Assembly: GCA_016930415.1 (NCBI GenBank)
Contig: JAFGGS010000003.1
Location: 1 to 64,000 of the forward strand
Direction: 5' to 3'
DNA length: 64,000 nucleotides
Origin: Candidatus Woesearchaeota archaeon
Lineage (GTDB): Archaea > Nanobdellota > Nanobdellia > Woesearchaeales > SM23-78
The position numbers and the translations under genes are program-made. Positions 28,863 through 37,397 of the stretch are shown here, piece after piece. The stretch's first letter is position 1; each line of letters starts with the position of its first letter. A model generated the notes under the pieces. It was given only the letters and a program-made list of their open reading frames with translations. It was not told the origin of the DNA and searched no databases.

Positions 28863-29141
28863 CTACAGTCCGAACGTCTTCTCGAACTCTCTCATCTGGT
28901 TGAATTGGTTGATGAACGCTATCCCCTTGTCGGTTATCGTCAGCACCTTGCGCGCTTCCTTCCCTTCCGTGTCTTCGGCGACCAGTCCTTTCGATGACAG
29001 CTCTTCCAGGTATTGTTTCATCTGGTTGTGGCTTAGGTTCGCCTTGTACATGAGGTGCGTGGGCTTGATCCTGCCGCCTTTCCTGTTTATGGTCAGGAGC
29101 ATGTCGTATATTATCTCTATCCTACTTCTTTTTCCTTGCAT
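28863..29141 (-). CDS. ArcR-like winged-helix transcriptional regulator
   Basis: RSRIEIIYDMLLTINRKGGRIKPTHLMYKANLSHNQMKQYLEELSSKGLV. Confidence 0.82.
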   Translation of the reverse strand: MQGKRSRIEIIYDMLLTINRKGGRIKPTHLMYKANLSHNQMKQYLEELSSKGLVAEDTEGKEARKVLTITDKGIAFINQFNQMREFEKTFGL

Positions 29142-29790
29142 TTTTCAGTACCATGATGAAGGTGTATAGGAGGAAGCAGTATCCTAGCAGTTGGATGGCT
29201 TCGGCGGCGACGTACACCCACCTGTCGGTGTATGTGAATGTGAAGAATACTTGGCTGAGCGTTATTATCGAGAAGCTTATGGCTAGGAGTTTCGTGTTCT
29301 TGTACTTGTGCTCCTTGTATGCCAGGACGTATCGCCTGGTCGAGGCCAGGAGGAAGATGACTGCCGTGACGTGGAACCAGTGGTAGTTGAACCTGGCGAA
29401 GTATGCTAGTATGAGTATGAAGTAGGCCATGATCACGTAGTTCATGGTCAGGTCGTCTTTCGATGTCAGGGCGTATAGTATGTAGAACCCGAACAGGGTG
29501 AGGAATAGATGGGCTAGGAATCCTGCTGCCAGGTATTGGTGGTATAGCGTGGGCGCGCTCTCGCTGTGCGTGAGTACGTTCGTGGCTATCTTGACTAGGA
29601 AGCTTGCAGCCAATACCAGGAAGGCTGATGATAACAATAGCTGCTTCTTGCTTCGCTTGTCCAGCAGGAAGTTCTTGAAGCAGAAGAATCCTATCAGGAG
29701 GACTACGAGTGCGCTCACGACGTCTATCGCGATGTCTTTCCCGTAGAAGCCTGGCGGGCTTAAGGTTACGAAGTCAAGCCAGTAGACCAT
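29122..29790 (-). CDS. Predicted ~7-TM membrane protein
   Basis: Multiple hydrophobic segments; overlaps the winged-helix gene by 20 bp. Confidence 0.75.
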   Translation of the reverse strand: MVYWLDFVTLSPPGFYGKDIAIDVVSALVVLLIGFFCFKNFLLDKRSKKQLLLSSAFLVLAASFLVKIATNVLTHSESAPTLYHQYLAAGFLAHLFLTLFGFYILYALTSKDDLTMNYVIMAYFILILAYFARFNYHWFHVTAVIFLLASTRRYVLAYKEHKYKNTKLLAISFSIITLSQVFFTFTYTDRWVYVAAEAIQLLGYCFLLYTFIMVLKNARKKK

Positions 29791-29893
29791 TATAGAGTAA
29801 ATAAATAGCCTGGGCGGTTTAAAAATCTTGTGGAACGGTTTTCAGGTTTTTCCCTTCACAGGGTATTTATTAATGCTTTCCCAGGGTATTCTT

Positions 29894-30166
29894 ATGAGAA
29901 CAGCTTTTCCCTCGGAAGATGGCTGGTGCGGTTGCACTGGCAAAGCTTTTGGCCTAGGCCTTGATGGCTTGGGAGAGAAGGATCCTTCCAAGAGGCTTTT
30001 TCATGATGACTGCTGTCTAAACTTTTTCTCAACCTCCGTTGCAGACAGTCCTGTGGCTCGCGAGGCTGAGGATGCGGCTGACCCTGCATTTGCTGGGTTG
30101 TCTGACTTCGAGATCAGCTTTCTCGAGAACAAGAGAAGGCGCAGTAGGAGAACAGTGTTAGGTTAG
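29894..30166 (+). CDS. Small Cys-containing hypothetical protein
   Basis: MRTAFPSEDGWCGCTGKAFGLGLDGLGEKDPSKRLFHDDCCLNFF; TATA-like TATTTATTAATG upstream; start trimmed from track ORF 29828. Confidence 0.45.
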   Translation: MRTAFPSEDGWCGCTGKAFGLGLDGLGEKDPSKRLFHDDCCLNFFSTSVADSPVAREAEDAADPAFAGLSDFEISFLENKRRRSRRTVLG

Positions 30167-30211
30167 CCCCCTAAGTGCTTTTCGCTTCGAAGATCAGGCT
30201 TCAAGAGCCCC

Positions 30212-30615
30212 TCAGCCCCGCAGTATCAGGCTTATCGTGAACTTGTAGAGCATGATCGCCAGGAAGACGTATACTAGCGAGCTGTGCACTCCGAACATGA
30301 CCAGTATGAAGTAGAGTCCTGCTATGAAGTCCAGGACTGATAAGAAGCTCCCTCTGAAGAGTATCCCTTTCCCCATCCAGAAGAATGCGCCTCCAAGGGC
30401 TGCTCTCCAGCTGTGCAGCACGCCTAGGTGGGTGAGCAACATGAGGATTGCGAAGGTCACGTCGGCTGCTACCAGGAACAGTAAAAATACCATTTGTTTC
30501 TCTCTCTTCGTTGTTTTCTCGTCTGCTCTAGGGTACTGCGCTTGCGCTTTTATGTCTTTAGGTGGCGTATGAGGCTCTTTGCTTCTGGCACGCAGCCAAA
30601 CCCAATCAAAAACCA
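30212..30615 (-). CDS. Small membrane protein (~4 TM)
   Basis: Hydrophobic segments MVFLLFLVAADVTFAILMLL... and LDFIAGLYFILVMFGV; start trimmed from track ORF at 30691. Confidence 0.65.
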
Positions 30616-30715
30616 TTATTGAGTGGTAACTACAGAAAGATTTAAAAAATAGCCTGTCATCGCCTAAGGGAAGGAGCGGCCAAGGCCGCAAGATTCAATC
30701 GGAGGAGAAGACAAT

Positions 30716-31090
30716 ATGTATGAGAAGGCGACAACTGGTTATCAACTAGTAAGAGGCGAAAGGATAGGGCGAGCGGATATTGGCAAGGTACTTGGAGCGA
30801 TCCCGAGCGACGCAGAGGGAACCTTCAGGCCAATCAATAAGGAGAGTAGACCCATAACTCCGAAGGAGGCCAGCGAGTACCTCCGCAATCTAATGCCAAA
30901 CCCATCGCTCAACGAGCCCAGTGCATTCTACCAAGTCATCAAGGGACCGGACGTAGAGAGACACATCCTTGACGTGACAGAGAGACGAGCCCAGAGCAAG
31001 TTCGGAAGGGTCGTTGGTGTCAAAGACATCCACCACGGCACACTTGACTTCGTAGTCCAAAGGGCAGTCAGGGAAGTCAAGGACAACTAA
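30716..31090 (+). CDS. Hypothetical protein
   Basis: 124 aa ORF with GGAGGAG 9 nt upstream of ATG. Confidence 0.7.
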   Translation: MYEKATTGYQLVRGERIGRADIGKVLGAIPSDAEGTFRPINKESRPITPKEASEYLRNLMPNPSLNEPSAFYQVIKGPDVERHILDVTERRAQSKFGRVVGVKDIHHGTLDFVVQRAVREVKDN

Positions 31091-31162
31091 GACCACGCAA
31101 TTACAGGCTGGCAAATTATTTCCAAAATATCACTCAGCTATCAACATGAGGAGAGATGAAGA

Positions 31163-31570
31163 ATGCTTTCAAGACAATTACTCAGCTTACTCTCCGGCAG
31201 GAGGAGGGCAATCTCGCACGAGATATCCTTTTCTGAAGCGCTGTCGCTGATACACTCCAGGAGCAGCGGATTGGTGAACATAGTCGGTCTGGATTCAGAA
31301 ACACACGACCCATTGATAGGTGAGATGCGAAGGGAGCGCGCCATCTACGGTCTTGAGGGAGCCTTCAACAAGCCGGCAGGGGAATACCTCTCGGTGAAGC
31401 ATGAGATCTACGTCCCGAAGAATCCTGAGAAAAGCAAGCCAGCATGGCACTTCATCGACTTTGCGCAAGGAAGGCTCAAGACAGTAGATGATAAGCCTGT
31501 AAGGGAGAAGCCTTACCTCACAGTCACAGTCGACTTCTACGAGAAGCCAAGAGCAGACAATCGATCATAG
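31163..31570 (+). CDS. Hypothetical protein
   Basis: 135 aa ORF with GAGGAGAGATG upstream; co-directional with previous gene. Confidence 0.6.
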   Translation: MLSRQLLSLLSGRRRAISHEISFSEALSLIHSRSSGLVNIVGLDSETHDPLIGEMRRERAIYGLEGAFNKPAGEYLSVKHEIYVPKNPEKSKPAWHFIDFAQGRLKTVDDKPVREKPYLTVTVDFYEKPRADNRS

Positions 31571-31575
31571 ACGCA

Positions 31576-32097
31576 TCAATACTCTATCCCCTTCCTCGCC
31601 AGCACCCCCTCATCGTATGGGTGGCGTATCTTGTTCACTTCGCTTATGTAGTCTGCGATTGCGAGCACTTCTTCTGGGAAGTTCCTGCCTGTCATGACTA
31701 GCTCCAGGCTTTCAGGCTTATCTTTAACGAGTGCCAGGACAACGTTTGACTCTATCATCCCTGCGGCGAGCGCTGGCCCTAACTCGTCGATTATGAACAA
31801 GCCATGATATCCGTTCTTTGCTTCAAGAAAAGCGTCTTTCACAAATGCAGTGCAGGCAGCCGCCTTGCCTTTCATCTTAGCCTCAGTCTCATTCACGAAG
31901 TAAGGATGCTTTGATGAGAATCCAAGATATGTTATGCCGAGTTTCTTCATGCCCTCGACCTCGCAAGCCTCTTCCTTGAAGAGTTGCGCATATAATACTT
32001 TTGTGCCGAAGCCAGCGGCCCTGACAGCCAGGCCTACAGATGCAGTAGTCTTCCCCTTGCCATCGCCAGTTATGACGTGGATGAGTCCCTTCTTCAT
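31576..32097 (-). CDS. Cob(I)alamin adenosyltransferase, CobA/CobO/BtuR type
   Basis: MKKGLIHVITGDGKGKTTASVGLAVRAAGFGTKVLYAQLFK; LFIIDELGPALAAGMI; LVMTGRNFPEEVLAIADYISE; start at 32097 preferred. Confidence 0.92.
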   Translation of the reverse strand: MKKGLIHVITGDGKGKTTASVGLAVRAAGFGTKVLYAQLFKEEACEVEGMKKLGITYLGFSSKHPYFVNETEAKMKGKAAACTAFVKDAFLEAKNGYHGLFIIDELGPALAAGMIESNVVLALVKDKPESLELVMTGRNFPEEVLAIADYISEVNKIRHPYDEGVLARKGIEY

Positions 32098-32237
32098 GCG
32101 TATCCTCCGGAGCGGCATCGAGCAAAGATGAGACTTAGCGACGCCTGAAACCAAAAAGGCTTTCTAAAAAGATAAATGAAAAAAAATAAAGTAGTATGGG
32201 CGGATTTCTCACGAAATCCAGTCGATGCACTCCAGCA

Positions 32238-32279
32238 TCAGCTGCACTTGCTGTAGCTGCAGTCAAAACAGGTAGGCTC
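32238..32279 (-). pseudogene. Remnant of an nrdJ 3' end (C-terminal Cys motif)
   Basis: Minus strand GAGCCTACCTGTTTTGACTGCAGCTACAGCAAGTGCAGCTGA = EPTCFDCSYSKCS*, versus intact nrdJ tail EPTCFDCGYSKCS* at 32341-32382 (12/13 aa, 30/42 nt identical). Confidence 0.75.
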
Positions 32280-32340
32280 CAACCATTTACGCTCAGTTGA
32301 CGCGCATATGCGACTCCTAGCCTTCGGCCGGAGTCCCATC

Positions 32341-34902
32341 CTAACTACACTTCGAATACCCGCAGTCAAAGCAGGTTGGCTCTGAGCATCCGCTGACCAT
32401 CTCGACGTTGGTCGAGAAGCACTTGGGGCAGAACAGGCTGTCTTTCTTCTTCTCCTCAGAGTGTTCTGCGTGGATTGGCATCAGGGTCTCCTGGGTTGCG
32501 CTGCCGTTAGCCAGTAACACTGTCTGGCCGTTCATGCCTTCGAACTTGCCTGTCGCGACTAGGTGCTCTTTGAGCGCCTTGGACACTCCGTGAGGGATAG
32601 AGTCCACCCTCTTGGGTCCGAATCCGAATGGCTTGTCTCCTTTGATGCTGTTCAGGTGCTTGAGCAAGCGGTTCGCGTTTCCTCCCTGCTCGAAGTACTT
32701 CGATATCAGTATCCCGATTGCCGTAGTCATTCCTGATATCTCAGTCCCTGTAGGGCTTAGGTTCGCGAACATCTGCAATGGCCCTATGTCGTCGTAGTTG
32801 ATGTGGATGTGAAGCGGCCCTTGTCCTGTGTTTATCAGGTAGTAGCTGCTCTTGTCAGGCATCCTCTCCTTCTCTTCCTGAACCGCTTCTTTCTTCTCGT
32901 CCTTCTTCGAACTGATGTTAAGGATCTGGAACTGCTTGCTGCCGTCCCTGTAGATGGTCACGCCTTTTGCTCCGAACTCGTAAGCCTTCAAGTATATCTC
33001 ACGGACCTCCGCCACAGTGGCCTCGTTCTTCAGGTTCACGGTCTTTGACACCGCGTTGTTCGTGTACTTCTGGAACGCGACTTGCATCTTCAAGTGGTTT
33101 ATCGGCTTTATGTCGTGGCTCGTCAGGAAGAGGTTCTGTATCTTCTCAGGGATCTCCTTGATGCCTATCAGGCTCTTGTGGTTCTGCTCGACCTTCTTGT
33201 AGAGCTCGTTCTCCTTGAGTCCGAAGAAGCTGTTCTCAATTGCCATCTTCTTGAAGAGCGGGTTGACCTCGAAAAAGGTGTCCTTCTCAAGCGGAGTCTC
33301 TCCTTTCTTGAGCGCGTCGATACCCGCGGCGTTATACCTGGTATAAGCCACTGCGAAGAACGGCTCGATGCCGGCTCCCTGTAGACCTGCGGCGATCCCT
33401 ATGGTGCCTGTCGGGGCTATCGTGGTTATCGCGCTGTTCCTAGGCCTACTCTCCTTTCCCTTGTAGTGCTTGCTCTTAGTGTCGTAGATGCTTCCTTTCC
33501 AGCTGGGGAAGAGTCCTCTCTTCTTGGCCAGCTCCTCGCTAGCCCTCCTTGACTCCGAGTCTATGTACTTCATGACCTCCTCTGCCTTCCTGAAAGCGAG
33601 TTCAGACTCGTATGGGAGCCCTAGGGCTACCAGGCTCTCTGCCCACCCCATGACTCCAAGGCCTATCCTTCGGCCAAGCTTCGCCATGTACTCTATCTTC
33701 GGTAGAGGATAGTTGTTCACGTCTATCACGTTGTCCAGGAAGTAGACTGAGTTATGCACGCACACCTTGAGGCGTTCCCAGTCAAAGTCTTTCTTCTTCT
33801 CGTCCACGAACCTGAACAGGTTGATGCTTCCCAGGTTGCAAGGCTCGTATGGCAGGAGCGGCTGCTCTCCGCAGGGGTTCGTTGACTCGATCATCCCCTG
33901 CTCCGGCGTAGGGTTGCTCTCAGTCTCGTTTATCCTGTCGATTATTATTATCCCTGGGTCGCCGCTCTTCCACGCGCTCTCGACTATCTCGTCAAAGAGC
34001 TCTTTCGCGTTCAGCTTGCCGGTCACGCCGTTGTCGCGCGGGTTTATGAGCTCTATCTCTGTCCCTGCGGCCGCAGCGTCCATGAACTTCTTGTCTATCG
34101 CCACGCTTATGTTGAAGTTCTCGAAGGCGTTGTTCCCGTCCTTGCAGTGGATGAAGTCTCTGATGTTTGGGTGGTCGTATCGCAGGATGCCCATGTTGGC
34201 CCCTCGCCTGGTCCCTCCTTGCTTGACTACGTCTGTCGACTTGTCGAAGAGGCTCATGAATGATATGGGTCCTGAGGATATCCCTTTTGTCGTCTTCACG
34301 TGGTCCTTGGTCGGCCTTAGCCTTGAGAACGAGAAGCCAGTCCCACCTCCGCTCTTGTGCACGAGCGCCATGCTCTTGACTGCGTCATATATCTCCTCTA
34401 TGGAGTCGCCTACTGGCAGCACGTAGCATGCTGACAGCTGTTGGAGGGCTCGTCCTGAGTTCATGAGAGTCGGGCTATTGGGCAGGAACTCGAAGGATGA
34501 CATCATAGTGTAGAATACCTTGGCCAGCTTCTCAATCCTCTCCCTTGCAGAAGGGTTCTTGTCCAGGACTGCGTTCAGGTTCTTTATGAAGCGCTTGAAG
34601 TTCTCGTCCCGGGCGTTATAGTGGGAGATCTCCTTGTGCAGGAGGAGCATCTCGGTCTTTTGCCCGGCGTCTGTCTCGTGGGTCTCGTACGAGTATTTCA
34701 CGCCTTCGAACAAGTCTTCCTTGCGGACGTCTTTCATGTATAAGAGCTCTGAGAGCGCTATGTTGGTCGCGATGTTCCACAGCCAGCTTTCCGGGCTCGG
34801 CGCGTCCTTCATGTACTTGTCAGCTATCACTTTCGACTGGTTCTCAGTAAGCCTTATCTTCGGAAGCTCTTCCGGCAGCTTCCTCCCATTGTATTCAATC
34901 AT
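32341..34902 (-). CDS. nrdJ: Vitamin B12-dependent (class II) ribonucleoside-diphosphate reductase
   Basis: LPNSPTLMNSG; NPCGEQPLLPYEPCNLGSINL; APTGTIGIAAG; C-terminal CPKCFSTNVEMVSGCSEPTCFDCGYSKCS. Confidence 0.95.
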   Translation of the reverse strand: MIEYNGRKLPEELPKIRLTENQSKVIADKYMKDAPSPESWLWNIATNIALSELLYMKDVRKEDLFEGVKYSYETHETDAGQKTEMLLLHKEISHYNARDENFKRFIKNLNAVLDKNPSARERIEKLAKVFYTMMSSFEFLPNSPTLMNSGRALQQLSACYVLPVGDSIEEIYDAVKSMALVHKSGGGTGFSFSRLRPTKDHVKTTKGISSGPISFMSLFDKSTDVVKQGGTRRGANMGILRYDHPNIRDFIHCKDGNNAFENFNISVAIDKKFMDAAAAGTEIELINPRDNGVTGKLNAKELFDEIVESAWKSGDPGIIIIDRINETESNPTPEQGMIESTNPCGEQPLLPYEPCNLGSINLFRFVDEKKKDFDWERLKVCVHNSVYFLDNVIDVNNYPLPKIEYMAKLGRRIGLGVMGWAESLVALGLPYESELAFRKAEEVMKYIDSESRRASEELAKKRGLFPSWKGSIYDTKSKHYKGKESRPRNSAITTIAPTGTIGIAAGLQGAGIEPFFAVAYTRYNAAGIDALKKGETPLEKDTFFEVNPLFKKMAIENSFFGLKENELYKKVEQNHKSLIGIKEIPEKIQNLFLTSHDIKPINHLKMQVAFQKYTNNAVSKTVNLKNEATVAEVREIYLKAYEFGAKGVTIYRDGSKQFQILNISSKKDEKKEAVQEEKERMPDKSSYYLINTGQGPLHIHINYDDIGPLQMFANLSPTGTEISGMTTAIGILISKYFEQGGNANRLLKHLNSIKGDKPFGFGPKRVDSIPHGVSKALKEHLVATGKFEGMNGQTVLLANGSATQETLMPIHAEHSEEKKKDSLFCPKCFSTNVEMVSGCSEPTCFDCGYSKCS

Positions 34903-35413
34903 TCACATCTCCTCCTATCTTGTTTTTTTGCCGATTGTTAGATTTCGTGTCCATCTGGCCCAGGGCTTTCTTGAAGTCCTCGAGGTCTTCGAACTTCTTG
35001 TATACTGAGGCGAACCGTATGTAGGCGACTGCGTCGAGCTTGCGAAGCTTCTGCATGGCGAGGGCTCCTATCTCTGAGCTCTTGGCTTCTGGTTTGCCTT
35101 TGCTTCTTAGCTTGCGTTCTATGTCGTCCAGCAGCTCTTCTATCTGGTTTGTCGTGACCGGCCGCTTCTCGCAGGCTTTCAAAAATCCGCGCTTGAGCTT
35201 GTCGCGGTCGAATAGTTCCCTGTTACCGTCTTGCTTTATGACTCGCAAGTGGACTTGTTCCTGGCGTTCATAGGTGGTGAATCTCTTCTTGCATCTGGTG
35301 CATTCGCGCCTCCGTCTGGTTACGTCTTCTGCAGTCTCCCGAGTCTCCATGACCTGGGTGTCGTCGTTTGCGCAAAATGGGCATTTCAATGCAATATTCA
35401 CCTCGTCGGACAT
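34895..35413 (-). CDS. nrdR: Transcriptional repressor NrdR (zinc ribbon + ATP-cone)
   Basis: KCPFCANDDTQVMETRETAEDVTRRRRECTRCKKRFTTYER; ATP-cone RVIKQDGNRELFDRDKL; start at 35413 preferred because 35428 lies in the operator; overlaps nrdJ by 8 bp. Confidence 0.93.
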   Translation of the reverse strand: MSDEVNIALKCPFCANDDTQVMETRETAEDVTRRRRECTRCKKRFTTYERQEQVHLRVIKQDGNRELFDRDKLKRGFLKACEKRPVTTNQIEELLDDIERKLRSKGKPEAKSSEIGALAMQKLRKLDAVAYIRFASVYKKFEDLEDFKKALGQMDTKSNNRQKNKIGGDVND

Positions 35414-35424
35414 AATGACCCAAA

Positions 35425-35440
35425 ACACTAGTGGTAGTGT
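35425..35440. promoter_or_regulatory. Putative NrdR box 1
   Basis: ACACTAGTGGTAGTGT: perfect 6-bp inverted arms, ACAC...GTGT ends as in NrdR boxes. Confidence 0.7.
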
Positions 35441-35456
35441 CTAGAAGCCACCCCTA

Positions 35457-35472
35457 ACACCACATATTGCGT
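35457..35472. promoter_or_regulatory. Putative NrdR box 2
   Basis: ACACCACATATTGCGT, 13/16 match to acaCwAtATaTwGtgt; exactly 32 bp from box 1. Confidence 0.68.
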
Positions 35473-35487
35473 ATGATGAGAATAGTA

Positions 35488-35500
35488 CGATTTATAAAGT
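35488..35500 (-). promoter_or_regulatory. TATA-like promoter element of nrdR-nrdJ
   Basis: Minus strand CTTTATAAATCG about 25-30 bp upstream of NrdR box 2. Confidence 0.5.
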
Positions 35501-35594
35501 TTCCTGTAATGCAACATATAATTTGCAAAAAAACCTTTGCAAAAACTGCAAAGAAAAGCAACCATTCAAGGCCCTAATAAATAAACAGGCCCAC

Positions 35595-36611
35595 CTACTC
35601 CTTCGCGATCAAGAGCGAGAGGAGAGACATCCTCACGAACAAGCCGCACTGCGCCTGCTCAAAATACCGTGCCCTAGAATCCTCATCCACATCAGGCGCA
35701 ATCTCATCAATGCGCGGCAAGGGATGCATGATGATGGCAGAAGCCTTCATCGAAGCGGCCTTCTTGGCGTCAAGGACATACACGCCCTTGCAAGCCAAGT
35801 ACTCCTTCTCGCTGGCAAAACGCTCCTTCTGGACGCGAGTCATGTAAAGTACATCAACCAAAGGAAGCACATCCTCAAGCTTCTCAGTCTCAGAATACTT
35901 GAAACCCTTACGCTTCAGAAGATCCTTGATGTCATCCTTCATAGCCAAAGCCTTAGGAGCCACGAAGAAAAGCTCTACACCCTTGAAATGCACCAAGAGC
36001 TGAGCCAAGGAACGCACAGTCCTGCCGTTCTTCAAGTCGCCCACAAAGGCTACCTTCTTGCCCTCAACCTCTCCGAACTCCCGCTTGATCGTGTACAAGT
36101 CAAGAAGCGCCTGGGTAGGATGCTCACCAGGACCATCCCCTGCGTTGAGCACAGGCACCCTAGAGACTCCAGCCGCGGTCCTAGCAGCCCCCTTCTCGTC
36201 ATGACGCATTACTATCACGTCGCAATACCCATTCAAGATGCGGATGGTATCCTGCAAGGTCTCGCCCTTGGAGACGCTTGAGAACTCACGCGCATTCTCA
36301 GTGCCGACTACGCAGCCACCCAAGCGAAGCATCGAAGACTCAAAAGACAGCCTGGTCCTGGTAGACGCCTCGTAGAAGAGAGTCGCCATGACCTTGCCTT
36401 TCAGTATCGAAGAGCCGCCGCTAGTCTTGACCAGCTTCTCCATCTCAGCAGCCTTTGAGAGCACGACGTCCAGATCAACCCTCTCAAACTGGGAAGCGCT
36501 GATGATATGGGAGAAACGCTTTGAAAAACCTGAGAAATCAATACGACTACAAGGGACAGAACGAGATTGATCATGACCCTTAGAGGCCTTCTTCAAATGA
36601 CTCCCCTCCAA
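35595..36611 (-). CDS. pyrB: Aspartate carbamoyltransferase catalytic subunit
   Basis: ATLFYEASTRTRLSFESSMLRLGG; GDGPGEHPTQALLDLYTI; MHPLPRIDEI; N-terminal start uncertain. Confidence 0.95.
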   Translation of the reverse strand: MEGSHLKKASKGHDQSRSVPCSRIDFSGFSKRFSHIISASQFERVDLDVVLSKAAEMEKLVKTSGGSSILKGKVMATLFYEASTRTRLSFESSMLRLGGCVVGTENAREFSSVSKGETLQDTIRILNGYCDVIVMRHDEKGAARTAAGVSRVPVLNAGDGPGEHPTQALLDLYTIKREFGEVEGKKVAFVGDLKNGRTVRSLAQLLVHFKGVELFFVAPKALAMKDDIKDLLKRKGFKYSETEKLEDVLPLVDVLYMTRVQKERFASEKEYLACKGVYVLDAKKAASMKASAIIMHPLPRIDEIAPDVDEDSRARYFEQAQCGLFVRMSLLSLLIAKE

Positions 36612-36656
36612 AGCCTGGATGCGGCTTCAAACCGGACACTTTCCAAGAGAAAAGCA

Positions 36657-36881
36657 TCACGCCAATTTATTTCCCGAATCATCAACAAGGCGTATGGCAT
36701 TCACAGGGCAGACCTCTGCAGCGTTCTTCGCGCCCTCAAGGTCCTCAGTCTCTGCCTTCTTCGCGACCGCCTTATGACCTTTGTCAGTCTCCTTTATATC
36801 AAAGAGATCAGGGCAAGTCGCGGCGCAGGCGCCGCAGCCAATGCAAGCCTCGGCATCCACTGATAACTTATATTTCGCCAT
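36657..36881 (-). CDS. Ferredoxin (single [4Fe-4S])
   Basis: MAKYKLSVDAEACIGCGACAATCPDLF...EVCPVNAI; start trimmed to 36881. Confidence 0.9.
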   Translation of the reverse strand: MAKYKLSVDAEACIGCGACAATCPDLFDIKETDKGHKAVAKKAETEDLEGAKNAAEVCPVNAIRLVDDSGNKLA

Positions 36882-36944
36882 TATCAAGCAATCCTGGATT
36901 CCTTCAAGTTTATAAATTTTTGCACGAAAATAACAGCATACCAA

Positions 36945-37304
36945 TCAATCCTTCGCGTCCTTGGAAGCCTTCATCTCACTCTGCGCGGCCTCGTTAAGCT
37001 CCCCTACAAGCTTGTCAATCTCCTCTTCGCTCATGCCGTGCGCAGAGCAACCCTGCTCGATGGTTTCGAAGGCCATCATGCCGCAGCCAAGGCAATGAAG
37101 CCCGTATGAGAACATTATCTCAGGCGCGGCGCCGCTAGTCCTGGCAGCCTCGCCGATAGGCATATCCCTCGCGACCACGCATTCCTTTGGAGCAACCTGC
37201 TCCTTTGCAGCCTTGTCATGAGAATGCTTCTTCTCAGCAGGCGCCTTAGACGCCTCTTTCTCTATCTTCTTCTCCTGAGACTTCTTCTTGAGTTTTGAAA
37301 ACAT
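36945..37304 (-). CDS. DUF1858-domain protein with charged N-terminal extension
   Basis: MPIGEAARTSGAAPEIMFSYGLHCLGCGMMAFETIEQGCSAHGMSEEEIDKLV; AGGTG upstream. Confidence 0.85.
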   Translation of the reverse strand: MFSKLKKKSQEKKIEKEASKAPAEKKHSHDKAAKEQVAPKECVVARDMPIGEAARTSGAAPEIMFSYGLHCLGCGMMAFETIEQGCSAHGMSEEEIDKLVGELNEAAQSEMKASKDAKD

Positions 37305-37397
37305 CAGCATCACCTGTCCTTGAAGGACGGACCGTCTTTTTATAAATGTTTCATAAAGGGATAAAAACAATATTTTGAGTGAACAAACCAAAGAGCA

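Noticed and set aside
33767-34426. 219-aa plus-strand ORF
   Set aside because: Antisense to nrdJ; Ser/Pro/Leu-rich shadow ORF.
32341-34902. Intein in nrdJ
   Set aside because: The coding sequence is continuous RNR with no splicing-domain or homing-endonuclease motifs.
35523-36281. 252-aa plus-strand ORF
   Set aside because: Antisense to pyrB, which has clear ATCase motifs.
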